Shown here piece after piece: positions 23,654 to 35,833 of a stretch of 64,000 nucleotides of DNA. A program made the position numbers and the translations under genes. The notes beneath the pieces are model-generated. The model had not been told where the DNA came from and did no database searches. It saw nothing but the letters and a program-made list of their open reading frames with translations. The first letter of the stretch is position 1. Each line of letters starts with the position of its first letter. This DNA is from Ptiloglossa arizonensis. Lineage: Eukaryota > Arthropoda > Insecta > Hymenoptera > Colletidae. The stretch is taken from the NCBI RefSeq assembly GCF_051014685.1, contig NC_135048.1, positions 23,516,543 to 23,580,542 of the forward strand, in the 5' to 3' direction.

Positions 23654-23812
23654 TGTGTATGTGAAAAACTAGAGGGAAAGAGGGAGTGTGTGAAAAACTA
23701 GAGAGAGAGAGAGAGAGAGAGCCAGAGAGGAAAAGAGAGAGCGTGTGTGAAAAACTGGAGAGAAAGATAGAAAGAGAGAGTGTATGAAAAAATAGAAAGA
23801 AAGAGAGAGAGT

Positions 23813-23844
<32 letters not shown>

Positions 23845-24520
23845 ATCAGAGATAAAGAGAGAGAGTATAGAGTGTATGTGTGTGTGTGAGAACTACAGAG
23901 AATTAGAGAGAAAGAATGTGAGAGAGTCAGAGAGAATTAAAAAAAATGTGAGAGAGTCAGAGAGAATTAAAAAAAATGTGAGAGAGTCAGAGAGAATTAG
24001 AAAGAATTAAAGAAAAATAATGCGAGAAAGCCAGAAAAAAGAGAGTGTATGTGAGAAATTCAGAAAGAAAGAGAGAGAGTGTAGTGTATATGTGAGAACC
24101 AAAGAGAATTAAAGAGAAAGAATGTGAGAGTATGTGAGAGAGTCAGAAAGAAAGAGAGATTGTAGTGTATATGTGAGAACCAAAGAGAATTAAAGAGAAA
24201 GAATGTGAGAGTATACGAGAGGGTCAGAAACAAAAAGAGAGAGATGCATTTGTAAGAACAAAGAGAATTAGAAAAAAAGAATTTGAGAGTATGTGAGAGT
24301 ATGTGAGAGTATGTGAGAGAGTCAGAAAGAAAGAGAGAGATGTATCTATGAACCAGAGAGAATTAAAGAGAAAGAATGTGAAAGAGTCAGAGAGGATTGG
24401 AAAGAATTAGAGAGAAGTGGTACGAGAGAGCCAGAAAAAAAGAAAGAGAGAGAGAGAGAGTGTGTGTGTGTACCAGAGAGTCTAAGAGAGAAAAAGAGAG
24501 AGAGAGAGAGGCGCGCGGAT
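23500..24520. repeat. 1-kb purine (GA-rich) tract with embedded subrepeats
   Basis: Almost uninterrupted A/G on the plus strand. It consists of (GA)n blocks broken by gtgtgtgtgag and tgtgagaa phrases. Subrepeats include a ~31-bp unit (gtgagagagtcagagagaat) three times at 23925-24000 and a ~77-bp unit around 24070-24230. Open frames here are compositional. Confidence 0.95.
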
Positions 24521-25570
24521 CGTTCTCCCTCGAATCCAACCGTACGCGACACTCTCTTGTATCGATTTTAGCCCGCTAGAAGAACCTTGGGGAACCTTGG
24601 TCTCCCGGAGAAAGAATCTGGCAACGGTCTGGATAGCTCGAATCCTAGAACAGTCGCGCCGCGAAAGGTTCAATGTTAAATCCCGGGACCAGTCTTTCAT
24701 CCCCTCTTTGGTCTTCTGCTCGCGACGGGACTGCGATTTCGTAGCAACAATCGCGACACTTTGATCCCGTATTTAAATCGTCCAGAATGACACAAAGGTC
24801 AAAGGTTGCGACCAAGAGGGACGAAATCAGACACGGCCAATATCCGCCGAGAGTAAATGAACGGAACCTCCAATTAACAGGTCAGAGTGGAACGAGGAGC
24901 ACCGGATTCGTACGCGTGGATTAGGACACTTCCATCGCGTGAAACGTTATCCAATTTTCGGAATAAATTAACGCAGATTCTAACCGAACCGAATCTCGAG
25001 ATCGAGAAATCCTAACGGAAGACCTGTTTGGTGATTGTGCGGAGTAGTTGGTTAATTGTTCCAGAAAAGAGAATGTTAACCCTTTGCACTCGAAGCTCTT
25101 CTGCTACCAGAAACTAGCATCTTGATGAAATCCTTCAAATAATTTCAAACGGAACATTTTCATTTTAACGTTTCATATACATATGTTTACATCTTACAAG
25201 AAAGTAGTAATTGAATTTTAATTTCAATTCCAAATCGCGATGATTTTTCGAATTGGAGAAAGTACACCGAATTAAATGGCGATCGAGCATCGCCTCTCGA
25301 GTGGAAAGGGTTAAAAAGTGTTCATTTTTGGTCACACTTAGAAACAAACGGTTAGATGTACTGATAAAAATGTGTTTATCTTTTCACCGAAAGACGATAG
25401 GAAAATTGTTCAAAATGAGTTCCAAACACGTGAATGCAATAGCAATCAAACTTAACTAAGCGTTGTATTTCATTATCTTCTTCTTCGGATATGAAACCAT
25501 CTTCGAAAGAACTGATGTGAAACTCAACCAAAGATTGAAATCAACGAAATAAAACCGATGTATCATAAAA
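24521..25570. other. no gene recognised
   Basis: Unique sequence; short open frames only. Confidence 0.5.
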
Positions 25571-25574
25571 TCGT

Positions 25575-25730
25575 TGTTATTAGGTTCGTTGTTTTACTTT
25601 CCTAAACATGGTACTACTATTTGATGAACATATATAAAATTTCGTGTAAATCTAACACTCAAAATTGAAGTGTAGTATTTTTTTACAATACGAGAAACGA
25701 CAAAACTAATCGAACAACCTACCACGAACT
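25575..25730 (-). mobile_element. solo mariner-like terminus
   Basis: The right side reads aacgacaaaactaatcgaac followed by aacctacc. Its reverse complement (ggtaggttgttcgattagtt) matches the terminus that builds the 20-kb palindromic array. A weaker partner (ttaggttcgttgttttact) lies at about 25580. No transposase is visible, so it is a short remnant. Confidence 0.5.
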
Positions 25731-25877
25731 AACTGCAAGTTTAATAAGTCGTAAATGAAATTACATCAACAAGAACGTATACGTGAGTTCGATCGCTATT
25801 ATACGTTCGAATTAATTTCCAACAAGTTTCCCATCGTGTCTCGAAACGATGAAAACGAAATCATTTCTCATTTCTCT

Positions 25878-25896
25878 GGGGGGGGGGGGGGGGGGG
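25878..25896. repeat. G19 homopolymer
   Basis: Nineteen consecutive G. Such long G runs are uncommon, and the exact length may be unreliable in the assembly. Confidence 0.9.
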
Positions 25897-27376
25897 AATG
25901 CTCTTAACGATTCTTATACGAATCTCTCGTGTTCGGACGGGGCCAGTAACGGTCATTTTTTATCGTCCTCTATTGAATAATCAGGCGGTAGGTAAATTGT
26001 AACAGGTCGAAATGACGTAGGACATTAGCGAATAACTTGTTGACGAGGCTGATTCACGGTTACGTTTAAGGCGGGAATCACGAGGAGGAGCCATCTTCTC
26101 AAACGACTCGTGAAATGGAAACTGGCACAATTTTCCGTGGAATTTAATTTGCAATCCGGGACAGGGATTATCGCGTTCTCCCGCGTGGCCCTCGTTGCAC
26201 GGTGGCGTTAAAATTACGGAAATACGGGTTTCGGGATCCCAGATGAGCTCATGCTAATGAGGAACTGCGTGTATCGGGTAACACGGCTCGCACACGGTGG
26301 CTACGTGTCATTGATATTTTCAGAACGGGAAACCTCGTTTCGCCCAAGGTTAATTTTCCAATTTACGTTTTCCCAGTCGCTGTTTCACCAAGTGTCGCAG
26401 AAACGGATTCGAGCCGCGACCACCTGACAGGAAGAGAAGTTCTTTCCAACTGACTCGAGTCGTGTATCTACACACGTGTACACTGAAGAATTCTTTTTTT
26501 TTTTTTGCAAGAAAATATCGTCTTTTCGTCCTACAAATTGCGTTGAATCTTTCCTAAAATTTAAATCGTTAAATTTGAATTTCACCCAGAGACATCCTCC
26601 CTTGGAACGAAGTGAAGGAATATTTTATACACTTCGAAAGTTTCCATTTACCCTACGATACGACAAATCCTATCGCTTGCAATTGCATTGTTTTCCAACG
26701 GTTCGATTTTACCGCGCACATCGATTCTTCGAGTCATTTTGCGCGCAAATGGTAATCGAGAACGTAACACTTTAAAAGATGTTTCATTAATACACTTCGT
26801 GCGCGTTTCCGTACATTTTTCATCGCATTGTTTTCCAATTATTCGAGCCCGTTTTATTCCTTTTTCCTTAAATCGTCTACCGAGACAAAAGAGCGGAAAT
26901 ACATTTTATCGTTCCGAGGATCGTGCAGGGAAAAAGTCGAGTGGATTTAAATCACGCGAACGAGGTAGCCACGGTGTCCGACTCTGTACACCGAACCATT
27001 TTTCTCCGTACGTTTCTGATAAATATCTCGTCGCGAGCCAGTGCTTCGTCTCATTGGTGATTCTTCAAATTACGCCTCGCGTCTAACGGAACATCATCCA
27101 GCTGGGATACATACTTCGAGAATCGCGGATACTGTTCGCTGTTTAACGCGTTAAACGGGATAATGTATACGCACCGATAACACTGCGCGTATGTATATCG
27201 GGAATTTTACATCGCGCGTTGATGCTATATCTTAACTGATTGTTTGTACTCCTCTCGAGATAAGGTTTTCTGTACACCACATGTGCTCGTTATGTCGATT
27301 AAACGTCCCATTGTTCGCGACGATGTACTCGTTAGTCTGGAAAATTGTCCCAACTGAGCTTTCTTCTTAGAAAATG

Positions 27377-27414
<38 letters not shown>

Positions 27415-28225
27415 ATATACCTAACGTAAGAAATGTCTGCGTTCGAGTAACGGGCTAGAATTTTTGGGGAATTTTATAAAGCCGTGGATGCAAAATTTTG
27501 GTCGATAACGGGCACGTATTATTGCTGTTTCTTTCGTGAGAGCAACGGTATCGAAACTCCGCGTATGCCAATGCTCGTACAGTAATATCTCCATTCTGCA
27601 CCACTGATTTTCTATACCTATCTTAAATTCTTTTCTATTTTTCCTCTATACGTTCGCTGCGATTACGCCCATTTCGAATATAGTATTCGTTGCGATACGT
27701 TCCCGCAGCGGCTACCAATTTTTTCTTTTTTTTTTTTTATCACATTTAATCTACACGATAAACGAATCGATTTTATTGACATTTGGGAAAGCCATTGATC
27801 CGACACACTCGTCAAGACTAAATGGTTATTAACCGAACGTGACCAACGTTCGAGTATCGCACGTGAACGATGCATAATAACAAGAAGATTAGAAACGTCG
27901 AACGTGGCATTAAGAAAACACGATATCGATGCAAAGGTCGGAAAATATTAAACGCTGGAGCGAAGTGCGTTGTGCGTAATAATACGAAATATTTACGCGG
28001 ATGACCTGCGATGCATCGTAAACGAAGTGCATCGATGCGCTTGGAGAAAATTCTCCTCCGTGATATTTTGTACTTTTAGTTGAAAACTGTAGCTCGATAC
28101 AATTACCAGAACGGTTCTGCGTGTGATCAACAGTATTGAGGACGATTGTGACAATCCGAGAGACGGTGCACCGTTCACTTCTAGAATACCACGTACATGC
28201 ACGTCTTCGTCGTTCGTTGCACAGA
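25897..28225. other. no gene recognised; A29 run
   Basis: Includes an A29 homopolymer at 27381-27409 and T-rich runs at about 26491 and 27728. The 132-codon plus frame at 26688-27086 shows no known domain. Confidence 0.5.
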
Positions 28226-28227
28226 GA

Positions 28228-29345
28228 GAGGTAATTTTATAGGCGTTGACAACCCAAAGGCTAGTATTCTGTACTCTTCACTTCTTGAGCATCTTGTGCA
28301 TACCAGTGTTTGCGATGCATTTCATCGAAACAGATAATTTTATAGGCGTTGACAACCTAACGGATAGTATTCTATACTCTTCGCTTCTTGAACATTTTGT
28401 GCATACCAAATCCTTTGGACCGAAAGGGGTAATTTTATAGGCGTTGACAACCTAAAGGGTAGTATTCTATACTCTTCGCCTCTTGAACATCCTGTGCATA
28501 CCAAATCACTCACGATATGTTGCACAGAAAGGGGTAATTTTACAGGTGTTTACAACCTAACGAATAGTATTCTATACTCTTCACTTCTTGAACATTCTGT
28601 GCATACCAAATCCTTTTCACAGAAAGGGGTAATTTTATAGCCGTTGACAACCTAACGGATAGTATTCTATGCTCTTCACTTCTTGAACATTCGGTGCATA
28701 CCAAATCCCTCGCAATAGATTACATAGAGGGATAATTTTATTGGCGTTGACAACCTGAAGAGTAGTATTCTATACTCTTCACTTTTCATATTTAATTATA
28801 TTATAATTTTATAGGCGTTAAGAACTTAACAAATAGTACTTTATACTCTTCACTTCTTGAATATCTTGTGCATATCAAATCCCTCACAATATATTAAATA
28901 GAAAGGGATAATTTCATTGGCGTTGACAACCTGAAGAGTAGTATCCTATACTCTTCACTTTTCGAATACTCCTGTGCATATCAAATCTCTTACGGTGCAT
29001 TTGCATAGAAAAGAATAATTTTATAGGCGTTAAGAACCTAACAAATAGTACTTTATACTCTTCACTTCTTGAATATCTTGTGCATATCAAATCCCTCACA
29101 ATATATTGCATAGAAAGGGGTAATTTTATAGGCGTTGACACTCAAAGGATAGTATTCTATACTCTTCACTTCTTGAATACTCTATGCACATAAAATCCCT
29201 CACGATGCATTTCCACAGAAAAGGATAATTTTATAGGCGTCGACAAGCTGAAGGGTAGTACCCCCTACTACTCGTTTCCTGAGCACCTGTGCGCACACCG
29301 AAGTCTTCGTAATGCATTGCACCGGGAAAAGCAAAGGAATTCTAT
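28228..29345. repeat. ~95-bp tandem repeat array, about 11 units
   Basis: gtaattttataggcgttgac begins at about 28231, 28334 and 28429 and continues to about 29230. It alternates with agtattctatactcttcact and gtgcataccaaatcc. Units vary from about 94 to 103 bp. The outermost units are the most diverged. Confidence 0.95.
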
Positions 29346-30185
29346 AGATGTGGATCGTTAAGTTTCCAAAAAAAAAAAAAAAAAAATAAAAAAAAAAACA
29401 ACTCGGTAGGTTCGCGTACGAAATTGGGGAGTTCGTCGACCGTAGCGGCTCGACGCGACTCGTAGCTCGGTTTCTTGCGAAAAATCGTCGATAATCGTTG
29501 CGCAAACCCCGTGCGTTCACCCACGACCCACGCGCACCGCAACGGCTCGTTACGTTACGCTTGCAAAACGCGTACAATTGCACGTGCCTGCATTTTCGAA
29601 TCGATCCCTCCGAAGCTACTGCCGAGAGAGACCCGTTACATCCGGTTCGCTTTGCACGCGATTACATCTGCAATCAAGACGGCGTGTCGTTCGGAGGTGA
29701 ATTAATCGTAGGCTTGAATCCCTGCCGGTTATTAGCTTTCCCTCTTGTTGCATCGTTTTTGCGCCGGTCTTGAATGCTTTCCTTGTGCCGCTACGTCGAC
29801 GATGATTTTTTTTTTCAGCCCGATTTCGAACCGTATCGAGCACGCCGAAGTATTTCCAAAGAAACCAATCACCGCGTGTGGCGGGATACGACGATTTAAA
29901 TTCACCGCGCAACCGTGCAGTCCAACAGGTCGGGCATTTAAAGACACGAGTGGAGAACGATCGAAAGGGCGTCGTTACCACCGGATATCTCGTGAAATAT
30001 GTTTCACCTCGAACGGTGACATCGATAATGTTCAACCTTTCGATAAAAATACGATTGAAATTCCCCGAGTAATTCCGAAGTTTACCGTGGAAAACGGTTC
30101 GAGAGTCCGTAGAAAGATTGAAAAATGTAGCGTTAATCTGGAAATCTCGAAAAATATGTTTCGAGAAGTAATTCGTACATTAATA
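29346..30185. other. no gene established; A-rich run
   Basis: Starts with an A17-T-A9 run (about 29369-29399). A 164-codon plus frame (29745-30239) and overlapping minus frames exist, but none carries a recognisable domain or convincing splice sites. Confidence 0.45.
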
Positions 30186-30189
30186 ATAT

Positions 30190-30975
30190 CCACACCTCCT
30201 CCCTCTTCTCCTCTTTTAGAAGCAATTTCTTCTCGTTAAAATTCTCCGTACAAGCTCGAAGTCCATCGAGTCAAACGTTTAAAAGTTTAAGTACAGGACG
30301 ATGTAAAATTGCATCGTTACACTCGGGATCTGGAAAAATATGATAATTTTAAACGTAACCTACTTATTCGTGACATTCGTCCTCTTTGGAAGTAATTTCT
30401 TCCCGTTTAAATTCGCTGCGTAACTCTAAAGTCCGACGAGTCGAACGTTTCAAAGTCCACGCGGAAGATGATTCGTAATAGTATCGTTAGCCTTGAAATT
30501 TTCCAAAATTTTGATCATTCGAAAGGGTGATACAATCCTTCGAAATGTAATTATTCGATACTCGATCTTTCGATGGAAACAATTTCTTCCCGTTTAAATT
30601 CACTGCACAACTCCGAAGTCCGACGAGTCGAACGTTTCAAAGTCCACGCGGAAGATGATTCGTAATAGTATCGTTAGCCTTGAAATTTTCCAAAATTTTG
30701 ATCATTCGAAAGGGTGATACGATCCTTCGAAATGTAATTATTCGATACTCGATCTTTCGATGGAAATAATTTCGTCCCGTTTAAATTCACTGCACAACTC
30801 CGAAGTCCGACGAGTCGAACGTTTCAAAGTCCACGCGGAAGATGATTCGTAATTGTATCGTTAGCCTTGAAATTTTCCAAAATTTTGATCATTCGAAAGG
30901 GTGATACGATCCTTCGAAATGTAATTATTCGATACTCGATCTTTCGATGGAAATAATTTCTTCACGAGAACGTTT
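30190..30975. repeat. 187-bp tandem repeat array, about 4 units
   Basis: gcggaagatgattcgtaat occurs at 30461, 30648 and 30835, a 187-bp period. The last three units are almost identical. A diverged unit precedes them at 30190-30370 (ctcttttagaagcaatttct). Confidence 0.93.
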
Positions 30976-31560
30976 CATTCGCTAGCCCGAAAGCAACGAA
31001 GACTCTTTGGGTGCAGTGCCAGGTGTCCCATCCTGTGCATTATTTCAGTCACGTACAACTTGCACTGGCGATTTTATCCGTTGCTCCGAAATACCGTCTA
31101 GACTTGGACTCGTTATTCCACCTACATCTTTGAGCAGGTCTGAAATTTTTTTCGTCCAATTTCAGGGCACTCCGTGCGGTCGCGACGATTGTCCGAACCG
31201 TTCGTGCAATTTTTTGGCAACAAGTACCACTTTCGAGCGGAATTTTTTTTCCGCTCTTTCTTTCCCTCCTTCAAGCAGAAGGAGTTAACTCTTAACGAAC
31301 AATACGTACACCTGTAAATCGCGACTAACTTTGCTATTGTTCCGTTTCTTTCTCTTTTTGCCTTTCTTTTTCCTTATCAATTATTCATACTTGTGTACGT
31401 ATACAGAGTGTCCCAGGATTTTCCAACCGAACTCTGCCATATTGTTGTCCATTGAAACATAAGAAACAATGTAGCACAACCACGAATATCGTTGAAGAAT
31501 CGTAACAAAGATTTGAATTACCAACGGAAATAATAACGAAAGTGCTCTCACGGTACTGAC
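30976..31560. other. no gene; possible transposon terminus near 31405
   Basis: tatacagagtgtcccaggat at about 31401 resembles the gtgtccc-type ends seen elsewhere, but I find no inverted partner. Otherwise unique. Confidence 0.35.
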
Positions 31561-31564
31561 TAAA

Positions 31565-31705
31565 AATATTGGGTGTTCGGAAAGTGATTTCTTTTTCCAA
31601 AATGGAGAGTATATAATTTAATCAAATGTTTGTACACTCTAAAAAAATCGTGTTTCATTTTCACCAAAAAAAAACGACGATAGACGATGTTCGTCCAAAT
31701 TTTGT
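31565..31705 (-). mobile_element. mariner-like terminal fragment B
   Basis: Begins ttgggtgttcggaaagtgat. The reverse complement matches fragments A (15225-15375) and C (49615-49735) over about 130 bp, including gaaaatgaaacacgattttt and ttaaattatatactctccat. Its minus strand has an 80-codon open frame reaching past the fragment, with no transposase signature. Confidence 0.65.
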
Positions 31706-33005
31706 TCCCGTAAAGTATCAATGCAATGAATTCAAATTGTATTTGCTGACAAGAAACAAATTCGACAGGAAATTTATTTGTAATGTCAAGATCGAGCGAC
31801 ACTACAAAATGGAATATTTTAAAAACGAGTAATTAATTTAATACTAGATCGATTGCTTCCAATGATTTCAAGTAGTAAATACAACTCGTTTAAACAGATT
31901 AGATAAATATCGTTTGTTTATTCTTAACCGTACAATAACAAAAGTAACACACTTTTCGCTATCGCTCCTACGCATTTCATAAGATTCGTTATAATTTTTT
32001 AACGAAGTATTTAGCAGTCCATTTTTATACGTTTTCTTTTTATTTCAACAGAGAAATTATATTGACACAGTTCGGTCGTAAAATACTGTGACACCTTGTA
32101 TACAATATGAGACACGTAACTAGAACTCCGTGGCTTATAATTATAATGAAAATCGATACACACGACTGTTGCAGGGTTTCAAGATAGATACCATTTAACG
32201 TTATCGGTTTTTCTCGTTGGCGAACGCTCAAAGGACACACGAAGGTCAAATTAATTTCCCAAATAACATTTTTTCGAATACACCGATCGATCCAGCTCGA
32301 CCTATATAAACTATTTACACCAAGGAGCCATTACCTTAGAAAATATCTCAATTTCAATGACTCAAAGTCGTACAATTGTACCCACTTTCAACAAACTTGG
32401 TAATTAACGAAAAAAAAATCGTGACAAAAACAAAAAAATAAAATCCATTCGAAAAACAATATTGTTCGTTATTATTCCACGTATTCCAAAGCAACCCAGA
32501 GACAACCCTCCCTATAAAATTAATAAATACGTACCAAAGTGTTATTATCTGTACACGCGAACAATAAAATTCCCCTCTTCGACTTCCAAGCCGAATTTCG
32601 TTCTCCCGTGCACTATTCAGGTCGCCGCAAAGGGACGCACAGTTCACACTGGACAACGAACGAAGAATCTGCGCGAAAATTGGCTCGCGCGTGGAAAATA
32701 ACTCGGTGGTTCCAGTTTGCTCGCGTCGCGCGCAGAAACGTGTCGGAAAAACCGTTGTTCCGGTACATCGGAGGAGGGCATTGTATGCAAATCGTTGAAT
32801 GAAAACACGCGTTACCGGCTCGTGTTCCGTCCAAAATGGCACGAAAACAATGTTCACGGGGTCTCGGCGCGTTGCAACACGCGTTCGCGTCATACGGCAC
32901 AGAGGAATGGACCCGCGACGCCTCGGCTTATATGGACGTATCGACGCGATCCGCGAAAACGCTAAGTGTTTCGCGAAAGACGGAGAGAGAAAATAAGACA
33001 TAGTC
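31706..33005. other. no gene established
   Basis: The longest open frame of the left part (267 codons, minus, 32354-33157) lies here but runs through the GA microsatellite and shows no domain. It is GC-rich, which makes chance open frames likely. Confidence 0.5.
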
Positions 33006-33007
33006 GA

Positions 33008-33009
<2 letters not shown>

Positions 33010-33058
<49 letters not shown>
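33010..33058. repeat. (GA)n microsatellite, about 24 units
   Basis: Uninterrupted ga dinucleotides, continuing imperfectly to about 33075. Confidence 0.95.
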
Positions 33059-33060
<2 letters not shown>

Positions 33061-33079
33061 TAGGGAGAGAGAGAAGTCT

Positions 33080-33610
33080 CTCGAAGATCGTCGCCGCGAC
33101 GACGCGAAAACTCGCTCGTTGGGGCCCCACGTTACAGCGAGATCGTGCGTCGACCACCGCTCTCGGTGACCCTAATAACCTCGTTGGCTGTTCCCGACGA
33201 TCAATTAATTACCGCCTAATTGGCGTTGAAGCGCCGGTATCGTCGCGATAAACCTGTAACGCTGTAAGCGACCGGCGACGTGTCCCCCTAAGTCGTTAAC
33301 GTGAAACATCCACGCAGCCTGCGTAGAAATATTACGCGCGTTTTCCGCGTTATCGTTGTATGTATTCGCGATTTCCGCCGATTTTCGGCAACCGTGCCCC
33401 GTAACCAGGTAGATGGTTGGTCGTGGGTTCGATCCGCGAGGACACGCTGCAATTTTCCAGCTTAACCGGATCGATGCAATCCGTTGCCTTTTCTCGCGAA
33501 CAGATAGAGGTTCGAAGTCGAAATTCAAACGCTCGGCGAATTTCACGCGTGTGCCAAGAACGATTCCGGAAGATTCGAGGTTCCTTGTGGAGAGTCTCAA
33601 GTTTCGAGGT
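33080..33610. other. no gene recognised
   Basis: CpG-rich unique sequence. At 33421-33440 a tRNA B-box-like gggttcgatccg occurs without an A box or a cloverleaf. Confidence 0.45.
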
Positions 33611-33612
33611 GC

Positions 33613-33893
33613 TTGTGAATGTTTGAATGTTTGAATGTTTGAATGTTTGAATGTTTGAATGTTTGAATGTTTGAATGTTTGAATATTTGAATATTTGAAT
33701 ATTTGAATTTTTGAATATTTGAATATTTGAATATTTGAATATTTGAATATTTGAATTTTTGAATATCTGAATATTTGAATATTTGAATTTTTGAATATTT
33801 GAATATTTGAATATTTGAATATTTGAATATTTGAATATTTGAATATTTGAATATTTGAATATTTGAATATTTGAATATTTGAATTTTCGAATC
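33613..33893. repeat. 8-bp minisatellite (TTTGAATG/TTTGAATA)n
   Basis: About 35 copies. The first nine or so are tttgaatg. The unit then switches to tttgaata with scattered tttgaatt, so a point variant has spread through the 3' part of the array. Confidence 0.97.
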
Positions 33894-34935
33894 CCTAAAT
33901 TTATGAGTCTATAAATCTATGTCTATGAGTTTATGAATTTATGCATCTATGAGTCTATGAGTCCATAAGTCTGTGAGTCTATAAGTCTGTGAGTCTGGGT
34001 CATTCCATCAGTCTGAGTTAGTCTTTGAAATACCCAGGAAATTCAATAACGAACAATCGACTGTTCCTTAGAAGACCCTGTGTGTGTGTACGAAGGGTTA
34101 AATCTATTTACGGAGGAAGCTTGTGAATACCTATAGCACAACTTAAGCTTATACTGATCTCTAGTATTAAACGGCAGAATCCCATGAAAGGTAGAGACGT
34201 GGATTCGATTGTCATAACCGAATTTGATAAAATACGGACGTAATTACCGTGGTTCGGGCAACGTAACATATTTGAAAAGACTAAACGTTGTATGTTCAAC
34301 ATTTAGCATATTAAACGTAACAGTGTACATGGGCCAGACATGTGCTATGTAATTACCAACCGTCTTTCTCGACGCTCTAGCTTGCAACGCAAAAAGCGCT
34401 CGAAGCATCGTTCCCATTCGCGAAACAGCAAATGTTCAACATCGAGCAGACTCGTTACATTTAATCTTGGATGTTCAGCGTCTAAATCCGTATTTACCAA
34501 TACCAACGATATCGCGTAAAGTCGAGCTTCACAGAATTTCCCGCAAAAGAAATTCGCGAAATCTATATCGTGATCAATTACTTGTATTCAATCATAGGAA
34601 TTAAGTCCAGACACAACTGTAAACATTTAACTTACTGAACTTATTTTTCAAGTCCAACTAAAGTACACAAAATTAAAATCCTTTATCAGGAGTTCGATAC
34701 CACATCTAAGATATTAAAAAATCCTATCATTGTGAAATCCAACAAAATTACTCGAAATGAAGTTTTGAGTGAAAATTATGGGAGAAATTCGCAAAATTTG
34801 TTGCAAAATAATCCCTTCTCCAAGTGTCTAACGTTCATACTACACCTATAGTATCAAAAACTCTTCCTCAATTTCTAAAAAAATTACTGAAAATCAAGCT
34901 ACAGTGATCTACTCCAAAAATTCTAAATCAAGTTA
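33894..34935. other. no gene; tgagtctataa-type degenerate repeats at start
   Basis: 33895-34000 has loosely repeated tatgagtctataa phrases. The rest is unique and AT-rich. Confidence 0.5.
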
Positions 34936-35825
34936 CAAGTGACTACCTCAAAAAAAAAATCCTCAACAATTCAGAAAATTTACTTCGAAAGGACCATACA
35001 TTGCCATTTTTTAAAAATAATCCCCAACAATTTGCAAAGTACACTCCGAAATGACCGGTGACAGATCTATATTTCTCAAATTGTTTCAAAATTACCAAAA
35101 ATCGAACTACACTGACATTATCTAAAAACAATTCTCAACAGTTTGCAAAGCGTACTCCGAAATGATCGGTGACACATCTACATATCTCAAATTGTTTCAA
35201 AATTACCAAAAATCGATCTACGCTCACACTAAGAACAATTCCCAACAATTTGCAAAGCGTACTCCGAAATAACCCATGACACACCTATATATCTCAAATT
35301 CGTTAAAAATGACCAAAAATCGATCAATTTCAATTTTCTCTAAGAAAAGAGAAAATCCTTAAGAATTTACAAAGTATACTCCGAAATGACCGGTGACACA
35401 TCTACATATCTCAAATTTTTTCAAAATTACCAAAAATCGATCTACACTCACACTAAGAACAATTCCCAACAATTTGCAAAGCGTACTCCGAAATAACCCA
35501 TGACACACCTATATATCTCAAATTCGTTAAAAATGACCAAAAATCGATCAATTTCAATTTTCTCTAAGAAAAGAGAAAATCCTTAAGAATTTACAAAGTA
35601 TACTCCGAAATGACCGGTGACACATCTACATATCTCAAATTGTTTCAAAATTACCAAAAATCGATCTACACTCACACTAAGAACAATTCCCAACAATTTG
35701 CAAAGCATACTCCGAAATAACCCATGACACACCTATGTATCTCAAATTCGTTAAAAATGACCAAAAATCGATCAACTTCAATTTTCTCTAATTTAGAGAA
35801 AATCCTGAAGAATTTACAGAGCCCA
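34936..35825. repeat. ~112-bp monomers in a 224-bp higher-order repeat
   Basis: tccgaaatgaccggtgac recurs at about 35046, 35157, 35381 and 35605. The last intervals are 224 bp and the first is 111 bp. Each 224-bp unit contains two diverged monomers, one with ccggtgacacatctacat and one with cccatgacacacctatat. These are nearly identical between successive dimers, so dimer-level amplification followed divergence of the monomers. Confidence 0.92.
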
Positions 35826-35833
35826 AAGGACCC

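Noticed and set aside
28228..29345. Regular repeats that might suggest a CRISPR array
   Set aside because: Units are head-to-tail without unique spacers, in a eukaryotic context.
29745..30239. 164-codon plus-strand frame
   Set aside because: No recognisable domain. Its 3' part lies in the diverged first unit of the 187-bp array.
32354..33157. 267-codon minus-strand open frame, longest of the left part
   Set aside because: It reads through the GA microsatellite and GC-rich sequence, with no domain and no conserved motif. A chance frame is likely.
33400..33450. tRNA-like B box gggttcgatccg
   Set aside because: One base short of the consensus spacing, with no A box and no acceptor stem pairing.
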